Source: Candidatus Dormiibacterota bacterium
Lineage (GTDB): Bacteria > Chloroflexota > Dormibacteria > Aeolococcales > Bog-877
NCBI GenBank assembly: GCA_003135035.1
Contig: PLDE01000243.1
Span: 4,593 to 16,450 of the forward strand
Length of the DNA: 11,858 nucleotides
Direction of reading: 5' to 3'
How positions within the stretch are numbered: position 1 is the first letter of the stretch; each line of letters starts with the position of its first letter. Positions 6,995-11,858 of the stretch are shown here, piece by piece. A model generated the notes under the pieces. The model made no database searches. It was not told where the DNA came from and saw only the letters and a program-made list of their open reading frames with translations. The position numbers and the translations under genes were made by a program.

Positions 6995-7552
6995 CTAGTC
7001 GCCGAGCAGGGCTGCGGTTGAGGTCACCGTCGCGAACTCGTCGTGCAGGCTCGCCGCGGTAGCCCGGCAGATGGCTTCGGCAGTCACCACGTCCCCATCG
7101 GGAGTGCGGCGGTCGAACGCATGAGTGGCGTCGAGCGCAAAGAATGTCTGATAGCCGAGATCACCGGCCATGCGGGCCGTGGTTTCGCAGCAATGATCGG
7201 TGGCAATACCGCAAATCACCAGGGCAGGCAGATCGTGACTGTGCAGCCATTCGTCGAGGTTGGGTCGACCGTAAAAGGCAGAGTGCACCTGCTTGGTGAT
7301 CAGCAGATCAGGTTCCCCGCTGATCATCGCCTTGAATGCGTTGCCGGTCTGACCGGGTGCCAGCGGGGAGTCTGGCCCCTCATCGGAATCGTGGCGCACG
7401 AAAATAATTGGCTGGCCACGCCGCCGCCAAACCTGTATCAGGGCCGCGATGTTGGCCTCGCAGTCGGGGTTGTTTCGGCGGCCCCAGACGGGATCGTCAA
7501 AGCCTAGCTGGACATCGATGACCACCAGAGCGCAGCGCTCCGGCACCACCAT
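6995..7552 (-). CDS. Cysteine hydrolase of the isochorismatase/nicotinamidase superfamily
   Basis: The 185-aa single-domain protein belongs to the isochorismatase-like fold, whose members hydrolyse amides or vinyl ethers. The expected triad is visible: Asp13 in LVVIDVQLGF (9-18), Lys87 in LLITKQVHSAF (83-93) and Cys121 in GIATDHCCETTARMA (115-129). An extra Cys122 follows the nucleophile. The strand FVRHDSDEGPDSPL (51-64) is common in members annotated only as cysteine hydrolases. Nothing here distinguishes nicotinamidase, ureidoacrylate hydrolase or another amidase. The start ATG shares one base with the pckA stop (TGATG), so it is translationally coupled to pckA. A function related to gluconeogenesis is not obvious. 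It is followed by a 71-nt gap before the deaminase gene. Confidence 0.87.
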   Translation of the reverse strand: MVVPERCALVVIDVQLGFDDPVWGRRNNPDCEANIAALIQVWRRRGQPIIFVRHDSDEGPDSPLAPGQTGNAFKAMISGEPDLLITKQVHSAFYGRPNLDEWLHSHDLPALVICGIATDHCCETTARMAGDLGYQTFFALDATHAFDRRTPDGDVVTAEAICRATAASLHDEFATVTSTAALLGD

Positions 7553-9108
7553 CAGCCGGCGACAGCCTCCAAGATCTGGGGGTTGAGGCCGGGGTATTTG
7601 GCCAGGTATTCGGCCCGTTCTCGGCGCAGCCTCTCGACGATCGCCTGATGCTCGTCGATCCGCCCCTGGCGCTGATAGAGACGACGCGGTTGAAGCAGTT
7701 CTGGATCGTCGATCCCGGGAACCGAAGTCGCGACCTCGTACCCAAAGTCGGGATCACGCTCCCAGCTGATCGTCCCCTCTGCGATCGCCTTGACCAACGC
7801 CGACGAGTCGGAGATGCGAACCTTTTTGGCGTTGGGGTCACCGTCCCCGCCGCCGACCCAGCCGGTGTTGAGCAAGAAGACCTCGAAGTCGCCGGCCGCA
7901 TGGAGCTCCCGGAAACGGTTGCCTTGCTGGGCGTGGAGCAGGGGGAAGAAGGGGTTGGTCCCGGGAACGCGGAGCGACTTGCCAGCCTCGGCGGCCCCGC
8001 CAGCGGCTGTGCCCTTAGTCTCCCCGAGCATGAAGTACGCCGCCGCCTGCTCGACGGAGAGCCTGGCCACGGCCGGGATGATCCCGTCATTGCGGTTGAG
8101 AATCAGCAGGGAGGAGACGGGGGCGATGTCCCGGGCATCTTTGGACCAGCCCAGGGCCTCCATCGGGAAAACCGCGCGCCCGTTCTGGGTGTAGGTCTCG
8201 TCGAAGAAGTCGACCGGTCCGCCCACTTCCTTCTGGGAGACGTTCTCCAGGTAGGCGACCCGTGAGGTCACCGCGCCGTGAATTGTGGGCTCGTCCTCGG
8301 CGCTCAGGGCATAGGTCTTGGCGAAGCAGCCATTCTCGGAGCCGTAGACGATGCCCCCCGGCATCAGGGCGACGAAGTCGTCCTGGACCGGCTTGCTCTC
8401 GTTCTGGCGGGTGAAGGTGGTGGTCGTCTTGCCGGTGCCGGAGAGGCCAACGATGAGAAGCGTTCGCTCGCCAGCCTCGGTCGGAATCACCTTGCAGCCG
8501 GCGTGGAGGGCCAGCCCTCCCCGGTCGTATACCAGTTGGTTCCACATCCGGAGCAGGCCCTTCTTGGACTCGCCGAAGTAGTCCGAGTTGAAGATTCTGG
8601 TGATCCCACCCTCCAGGTCGACCGCGATCAACCGGTCGTCGGGATAACCGGGTGCGGTCAGCTGGGGTGTGAAGATCAAGGTGAACTCGGGACGGAACTC
8701 CTCGCCCACCTGCTCGTCCTTGAAGAGGAGGTGCTCCTGCATTCCCGCGATGTTGGCCCCTGCCTCCTCGATCACCAGCCGGACGGGTGATCGGAAGTCG
8801 GGGTCGTTGTTGACGTAGCCATCGATGACGATCACGTCCTTGTCGCGGAGGTAGGCCTCCTGGAGCTGAGCCACCCGCCGACCCTCCTCGGTGCTGATGG
8901 TCTGGCTGGAGGTGATCTCAGGCGAGTCAGTGACGATGTACGTGGAGCCGGTGCTGCGGGCCAGCACCTGGGTCTGCACGTTGTAGTTGTCGTAGACGGT
9001 CAGTCGGGCGGTCGGCATCGCGGCGGTCAGCTTGCGAAGCTCCTCTTGGGAGGGGTTGAAGCTGGTGTTCCGGGCGGATGGCGAATAGGGGTCTGCGACC
9101 TTGCTCAT
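7552..9108 (-). CDS. pckA: ATP-type phosphoenolpyruvate carboxykinase, divergent sequence
   Basis: The enzyme converts oxaloacetate and ATP to PEP, ADP and CO2, the entry to gluconeogenesis. The 518-aa product is close to the usual length of about 530. It has the P-loop GLSGTGKTTT (221-230), DD at 243-244 as the second kinase/metal motif, YFGESKKG (177-184) with Tyr177, Lys182 and Lys183, His202 in ALHAGCKV, ENGCFAKTYALS (258-269), NGRAVFPM with Arg311 (E. coli Arg333), and LLNTGWVGGG (412-421). The N-terminal substrate loop usually reads GRSPKDKYIV; here it is ARSTGSTYIV (50-59), keeping Arg51 but losing PKDK, so it is a divergent branch. AGAGGT (9119-9114) is a good RBS before ATG 9108. It is divergent from the CBS gene and coupled to the downstream isochorismatase-fold gene. 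Confidence 0.93.
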   Translation of the reverse strand: MSKVADPYSPSARNTSFNPSQEELRKLTAAMPTARLTVYDNYNVQTQVLARSTGSTYIVTDSPEITSSQTISTEEGRRVAQLQEAYLRDKDVIVIDGYVNNDPDFRSPVRLVIEEAGANIAGMQEHLLFKDEQVGEEFRPEFTLIFTPQLTAPGYPDDRLIAVDLEGGITRIFNSDYFGESKKGLLRMWNQLVYDRGGLALHAGCKVIPTEAGERTLLIVGLSGTGKTTTTFTRQNESKPVQDDFVALMPGGIVYGSENGCFAKTYALSAEDEPTIHGAVTSRVAYLENVSQKEVGGPVDFFDETYTQNGRAVFPMEALGWSKDARDIAPVSSLLILNRNDGIIPAVARLSVEQAAAYFMLGETKGTAAGGAAEAGKSLRVPGTNPFFPLLHAQQGNRFRELHAAGDFEVFLLNTGWVGGGDGDPNAKKVRISDSSALVKAIAEGTISWERDPDFGYEVATSVPGIDDPELLQPRRLYQRQGRIDEHQAIVERLRRERAEYLAKYPGLNPQILEAVAG

Positions 9109-9162
9109 GAAGGACCTCTCTACTCAACTCACTGATGGTGACTGCGGCACATTAGCAAACGG

Positions 9163-9189
9163 GCCGAGAGGAGCCGCGCTCAGCTCGGC
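9163..9189. repeat. Nested palindrome in the pckA/CBS divergent promoter region
   Basis: GCCGAG (9163-9168) and CTCGGC (9184-9189) enclose GAGC (9171-9174) and GCTC (9178-9181) around a 3-nt centre, with AG opposite AG between the arms. All ten Watson-Crick pairs are perfect and symmetric about 9176. It lies roughly 55 nt before pckA and 86 nt before the CBS gene, where a shared operator would be expected. No convincing -35/-10 pair could be assigned in the 166-nt spacer. Confidence 0.5.
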
Positions 9190-9274
9190 GACCCCCACGG
9201 CGGTCCCCAGCGTTAAGCTCCCCGACCACGGGCATGGTAACCCGGTCCCCAAGTCCCTCCAAGGAGACATCTCG

Positions 9275-9781
9275 ATGGCTGCAGCGAACGCGCCACGTCC
9301 GCCAGGTGAAGCCACCGTGGCGGCGGTGATGACTCGGGCGGTAATCACGATTGCTCCCGAGGCCACGGTGACCGACGCGGCGGAGATGCTCCACCAGCAC
9401 CACATCACGGGGATGCCTGTCCTGGACGACCATCACCGGGTGGTCGGGGTGGTCAGCGAGATGGATGTGGTGCTCAAGCACGGACTCACGGTTGCCGAGA
9501 TCATGTCCCCGGAGCCACGGACCGTCGAGGAGGAACTCCCCTTGAGCGAGGCGGCCGAGGTCCTCATGGCCCAGCGGATCCGCAGGCTGCCGGTGATCCG
9601 CCACGGCAAACTGGTCGGGCTCATCTCGCGCACCGACCTGGTCACCTTCTTCGCACGCCACCAGTGGGTCTGCGGTAAGTGCGGCGGGACTCAGCGTGGC
9701 CTGGAGCCACCCGAGGTCTGCATTGTCTGCGGGGCCCAGGGTGAGGGAATCCGCCTCGAGGATGCCCCAGGGGGAATGTGA
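9275..9781 (+). CDS. Paired CBS-domain protein with C-terminal four-cysteine zinc ribbon
   Basis: CBS pairs (Bateman modules) usually bind adenine nucleotides or related ligands and regulate a partner. The 168-aa product has CBS1 at about 15-68 (VAAVMTRAVITIAPEATV, then HHITGMPVLDDHHRVVGVVS) and CBS2 at about 73-125 (VAEIMSPEPRTV, then IRRLPVIRHGKLVGLISRTD). A short metal-binding tail follows: WVCGKCGG with Cys133/Cys136 and VCIVCGA with Cys149/Cys152, a rubredoxin-like or zinc-ribbon arrangement. ATG 9275 is chosen because AAGGAG (9261-9266) lies 8 nt upstream; a longer reading frame to 9101 would overlap the pckA start. No enzyme domain is present, so it is probably a sensor or adaptor. It is divergent from pckA and convergent with glpX, the two gluconeogenic genes here. 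Confidence 0.9.
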   Translation: MAAANAPRPPGEATVAAVMTRAVITIAPEATVTDAAEMLHQHHITGMPVLDDHHRVVGVVSEMDVVLKHGLTVAEIMSPEPRTVEEELPLSEAAEVLMAQRIRRLPVIRHGKLVGLISRTDLVTFFARHQWVCGKCGGTQRGLEPPEVCIVCGAQGEGIRLEDAPGGM

Positions 9782-9784
9782 GCC

Positions 9785-9819
9785 GTCGCCCCAGCGCTCA
9801 GTCGTCGGACAGGGGCGAC
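9785..9819. terminator. Inverted repeat between convergent CBS and glpX genes
   Basis: GTCGCCCC (9785-9792) and GGGGCGAC (9812-9819) form a perfect 8-bp GC-rich stem with a 19-nt loop, starting 4 nt after the CBS stop and covering the last glpX codons. Symmetric hairpins between convergent genes can serve both directions. The loop is long and there is no T-run, so this is only a candidate. Confidence 0.4.
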
Positions 9820-10841
9820 ATCTCGTTGCGCTGACGCAACTTAGGCAGGTTGTGGAAGGCGTCGATCCAACGAACGGTTCCGGTGTAGGAGCGCAGCACC
9901 ACGGAGTGGGTTTCCACCGTCTCACCCGCGAACCTGACCCCGCCCAGCATTTCGCCGTCAGTGATGCCGGTGGCGGCGAAGAAAATGTTGTCCCCCGCGC
10001 AGAGATCCTCGGCCCGGAAGATCTGCGTCTCCGAGAAGCCCTCACGCTCGATGAGCTTGCGCTCATCGTCGTCCCGAGGCCAGAGGCGGCACTGCATGTC
10101 GCCTTGAATGCTGCGCACGGCGCAGGCGGTCAGGACGGCCTCGGTGGCGCCACCGATGCCCATGAGGACATCGAGTCCGGTGCGCTCGGGGAGGGCCGCC
10201 ATGATGCCAGCGGCCACGTCGCCGTCGGTGATCAGCTTGACCCGAGCCCCAGTCGCCCGGATCTCGCGCAGCAGATCCTCGTGGCGGGGGCGATCAAGGA
10301 CTACCACGGTGAGGTCGTGGACGGGACGCTGCTCCGCTTCCGCAATCCGGTGCAGGTTCTCGGTGTGCGACACCCGCAGATCGATTACCCCGCGGGCTCG
10401 CGGGCCGACCACCAGCTTCTCCATGTAGGCGCAGTGGGTCTGGAGCAGGGTGTCTCGCCCGGAGAGGGCGACGGTGGCAATTCCACCCGGTAGACCACGG
10501 GCCACCAACCGGGTCCCATCGATGGGGTCCACCGCCACGTCCACCAGGGGCGGGTTGCCGTTGCCGATCTGCTCGCCGATGTAGAGCATGGGAGCCTTGT
10601 CCTTCTCTCCCTCCCCGATCTTGACCACCCCGGCCATGTCGACGTGGGAGAGGCTCCGCCGCATCGACTCAACGGCGGCTCGGTCAGCCGCGATCTTGTC
10701 GTCCCGACCCATATAGCGGGCCGCCGACATGGCCGCCCCCTCAGTCACCCGCACCAGTTCCAGGGCCAGGTTGCGGTCGATCGGCGTGCCGGGATCGGAC
10801 CCGATTTCGTCCAGCTCCAGCAGTTCTTCAGGCTCGGGCAC
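9798..10841 (-). CDS. glpX: Class II fructose-1,6-bisphosphatase, GlpX type
   Basis: The enzyme hydrolyses fructose-1,6-bisphosphate to fructose-6-phosphate, the committed gluconeogenic step; some bacterial relatives also take sedoheptulose-1,7-bisphosphate. The 347-aa protein has the class II markers: RNLALELVRVTEGAA (23-37), ARYMGRDDK (41-49), VKIGEGEKDKAPMLYIGE (73-90) with metal-binding acidic residues, VDPIDGTRL (104-112), LITDGDVAAG (203-212) and GIGGATEAVL (228-237). E. coli GlpX has DPIEGT where this has DPIDGT. The start is a GTG at 10841 with no visible RBS. A TATGCT box 8 nt upstream suggests a nearly leaderless message. The first 20 residues are an acidic extension relative to typical GlpX, which tend to begin near DRNLALE. 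It converges on the CBS gene. Confidence 0.95.
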   Translation of the reverse strand: MPEPEELLELDEIGSDPGTPIDRNLALELVRVTEGAAMSAARYMGRDDKIAADRAAVESMRRSLSHVDMAGVVKIGEGEKDKAPMLYIGEQIGNGNPPLVDVAVDPIDGTRLVARGLPGGIATVALSGRDTLLQTHCAYMEKLVVGPRARGVIDLRVSHTENLHRIAEAEQRPVHDLTVVVLDRPRHEDLLREIRATGARVKLITDGDVAAGIMAALPERTGLDVLMGIGGATEAVLTACAVRSIQGDMQCRLWPRDDDERKLIEREGFSETQIFRAEDLCAGDNIFFAATGITDGEMLGGVRFAGETVETHSVVLRSYTGTVRWIDAFHNLPKLRQRNEMSPLSDD

Positions 10842-10849
10842 TGCGGGCC

Positions 10850-10878
10850 AGCATAAGGTCTCAGCCAGGAGTGGCTAA
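10850..10878 (-). promoter_or_regulatory. Candidate glpX promoter (nearly leaderless)
   Basis: On the minus strand TTAGCC (10878-10873), 17 nt, then TATGCT (10855-10850) makes a sigma-70-like pair: good -10, weak -35. The -10 ends 8 nt before the GTG at 10841, so transcription would start at or within about 2 nt of the start codon, consistent with the missing RBS. AGCCA and TGGCT (10863-10867, 10872-10876) form a small inverted repeat overlapping the -35 and spacer. Confidence 0.4.
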
Positions 10879-10889
10879 CCGGTGGTCGT

Positions 10890-10919
10890 CAGCCGAATCC
10901 GCTCGATCGTGTTCGGCTG
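10890..10919 (+). promoter_or_regulatory. Perfect 8-bp inverted repeat abutting the DUF971 RBS
   Basis: CAGCCGAA (10890-10897) and TTCGGCTG (10912-10919) are exact reverse complements separated by 14 nt that include CGATCG. The RBS GAAGGAG begins 2 nt later (10921-10927). It could be a leader hairpin affecting translation, or an operator for the divergent glpX/DUF971 genes. Confidence 0.45.
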
Positions 10920-10935
10920 GGAAGGAGCGACCACA

Positions 10936-11295
10936 ATGGAGTTGGTGGCTGGCAAAGCGCACATCGATGAGCCGATCGAGGGCACGACTCCGCGCCGATT
11001 CGGCTATGACGAGGCGGCCCGGAGCCTGCTGGTGGAATGGCTGGACGGTCAGGCACAGGCGATCCCCTTTGCCCGGCTCCGCCGCTCTTGTCCCTGCGCG
11101 GTCTGCAGCGGAGAGCTGGGCCGGCCTGGGCGCTTCCAGGTAGACCCGAACCTGCGTCCGGGCGAAGACGAGCTCTCGGACATCCAGCTAGTCGGGAACT
11201 ACGGCCTCAAGGTGATCTGGGCCGACGGACACGACACGGGGATCTATCGCTTCGAGTTGCTGCAGCACCTGGGAGAGAACGGTGACGGCGACTAG
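10936..11295 (+). CDS. DUF971 (gamma-butyrobetaine hydroxylase N-terminal-like) small zinc-binding protein
   Basis: The 119-aa protein is a stand-alone DUF971 domain. Visible hallmarks are LLVEWLDGQ (31-39), IPFARLRRSCPCAVCSGE (43-60), LVGNYGLKVIWADGH (85-99) and TGIYRFELLQHL (101-112). In the related N-terminal domain of human gamma-butyrobetaine hydroxylase a zinc is held by a CxCxxC motif and a histidine; Cys52, Cys54, Cys57 and His99 match that set. Bacterial DUF971 domains are sometimes fused to Mrp/ApbC-type iron-sulfur carriers, so an Fe-S role is possible but not shown. ATG 10936 is chosen because GAAGGAG (10921-10927) precedes it by 8 nt; a GTG at 10882 would lack this. The gene is divergent from glpX and convergent with the VOC gene. 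Confidence 0.88.
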   Translation: MELVAGKAHIDEPIEGTTPRRFGYDEAARSLLVEWLDGQAQAIPFARLRRSCPCAVCSGELGRPGRFQVDPNLRPGEDELSDIQLVGNYGLKVIWADGHDTGIYRFELLQHLGENGDGD

Positions 11296-11320
11296 CTCCC
11301 CAGAAGAGCGCTGGCGGGGC
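11295..11320. terminator. Candidate bidirectional terminator between DUF971 and VOC genes
   Basis: GCTCCCCAG (11295-11303) pairs with CTGG-C-GGGGC (11311-11320), a 9-bp stem with one bulged C, one G-U and a 7-nt loop, beginning at the last base of the DUF971 stop codon. No T-run follows on either strand. Confidence 0.4.
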
Positions 11321-11343
11321 AAGGCCGGTCACTCCGCCGCCGT

Positions 11344-11727
11344 CTAGCCCAGTACGCAGAACTCGTTTCCCTCAGGGTCGACGAGAACCACCCAGGGCGC
11401 ATCGCCCTGGCCGATGTCGACGTGGGCCGCTCCCCGTTCGAGAAGCCACGCCACCTCTTCTTCCGGGGTCCGATCGACAGACCAGACGTCCAGATGGGCT
11501 CGGTTCTTGACGGACTTCGCCTCCGGCACCGGGACAAACACGATGGTCGGCACCTGGGGGGCGGCCCGGTAGGCCTGCTCACTGGGACGCCCCTCGCGAG
11601 GGGAGATTCCCACCCAGCCCTGCGGAGCCGGGGGTCCCACTTCGTAGTCGAGCACCTCGGCCCACCAGCGCGCGAGGGAGAGCGGGTCGTGGCTGTCGAT
11701 GATGATCTCGGTCACTCGGCTGGTCAT
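11344..11727 (-). CDS. VOC-superfamily (glyoxalase/bleomycin resistance-like) protein
   Basis: The 127-aa single-chain protein has two beta-alpha-beta-beta-beta modules of the vicinal oxygen chelate fold. Module one starts TEIIIDSHDPLSLARWWAEVL (6-26), trimmed as TEIIIDSHDP and LARWWAEVL. Module two has NRAHLDVWSVD (75-85), AWLLERGAAHVD (93-104) and VLVDPEGNEFCVLG (114-127). His79 and Glu122 occupy usual metal-ligand positions. The first-strand ligand is unclear because Asp11 stands where a histidine is common. This matches the Glyoxalase_6-like group abundant in high-GC soil bacteria, mostly of unknown substrate. No RBS precedes ATG 11727. A TAGACT box exactly 6 nt upstream suggests a leaderless transcript. 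It converges on the DUF971 gene. Confidence 0.88.
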   Translation of the reverse strand: MTSRVTEIIIDSHDPLSLARWWAEVLDYEVGPPAPQGWVGISPREGRPSEQAYRAAPQVPTIVFVPVPEAKSVKNRAHLDVWSVDRTPEEEVAWLLERGAAHVDIGQGDAPWVVLVDPEGNEFCVLG

Positions 11728-11733
11728 CTCTGG

Positions 11734-11739
11734 AGTCTA
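11734..11739 (-). promoter_or_regulatory. Candidate -10 box for a leaderless VOC transcript
   Basis: TAGACT (TANNNT) on the minus strand ends 6 nt before ATG 11727, so the predicted transcription start is the A of the start codon. This fits the lack of an RBS. No recognisable -35 is found at 16-18 nt spacing. Confidence 0.35.
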
Positions 11740-11795
11740 GTCATGGAAGCCGCTCGCTTCCCCGAGGGGACGTCGGTCGGACATTCGGTTGCTTC

Positions 11796-11858
11796 GTGAG
11801 TCCTGCTGATCACGGTCAGCGCTACCGAGACGCCCTAAGTCTCCCGGCCCAGAAGGCC
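11796..11858 (+). CDS. Possible start of a plus-strand gene, cut by the window edge
   Basis: From GTG 11796 the frame stays open for 21 codons to the end, beginning MSPADHGQRYRDALSLPAQ. The GTG overlaps, as GTGA, the stop of an 18-codon frame starting at ATG 11743, which has GGAG (11732-11735) at ideal 7-nt spacing. This gives a short-leader-plus-gene arrangement. It is too short to identify, third-position GC is only moderate, and it could be chance. The rest of 11728-11858 shows nothing else. Confidence 0.25.
   Translation, partial: MSPADHGQRYRDALSLPAQKA

Noticed and set aside
9213..9242. Promoter TTAAGC/GTAACC for the CBS gene
   Set aside because: Both boxes match the sigma-70 consensus poorly and the spacing is 18 nt; not distinguishable from background.
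9101..9274. Longer CBS reading frame starting near 9101
   Set aside because: It would overlap the pckA start and RBS, has no domain signal, and ATG 9275 has its own RBS.
1..11858. Mobile elements, phage genes, CRISPR arrays, toxin-antitoxin or defence modules
   Set aside because: No transposase, integrase, repeat array or paired small toxin/antitoxin frames seen; genes are metabolic and uniformly GC-rich.

Overview
This is a GC-rich, gene-dense chromosomal window with short intergenic gaps, 1-4 nt gene overlaps, many GTG starts and no tRNA, rRNA, mobile element or CRISPR array. The gene content is mostly housekeeping. The Thermus-type isocitrate dehydrogenase, ATP-type PEP carboxykinase, GlpX-type fructose bisphosphatase and PtsP-like GAF/PucR regulator would suit a high-GC soil lineage such as Chloroflexota/Dormibacterota, or a deep actinobacterial relative. 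That placement is inference, because no phylogenetic marker is present.

Region 1 (1-3476, plus strand) holds an anchored exported protein, moaC (ATGA overlap), a GAF/PucR-type regulator starting 1 nt after moaC stops, and a PrxQ/Bcp-type peroxiredoxin. A strong 14-bp inverted repeat spans the regulator's stop codon. Region 2 (3517-9108, minus strand) is a run of six genes. In transcription order they are pckA, an isochorismatase-fold hydrolase, a dCMP-type deaminase, a MogA/MoaB protein, a HAD hydrolase and icd. Several are translationally coupled (TGATG and GTGA overlaps). Region 3 (9109-9781) is a divergent spacer with a nested palindrome, then a plus-strand protein with paired CBS domains and a C-terminal four-cysteine zinc ribbon. 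Region 4 (9782-10841) is glpX on the minus strand, probably transcribed from a nearly leaderless promoter. Region 5 (10842-11858) has a plus-strand DUF971 protein preceded by a perfect 8-bp inverted repeat, a convergent VOC protein, and at the edge a possible gene start.

Two themes link the genes. The first is central carbon flux: pckA, glpX and icd, with a possible adenylate-sensing CBS protein lying between the two gluconeogenic genes. The second is molybdenum cofactor synthesis, moaC and mogA, which are in separate opposite-strand units. No clearly new multi-gene system is visible. The most interesting items are the CBS/zinc-ribbon protein between gluconeogenic genes, several inverted repeats placed at expression-control positions, and departures from family consensus in PckA, HAD and Bcp.
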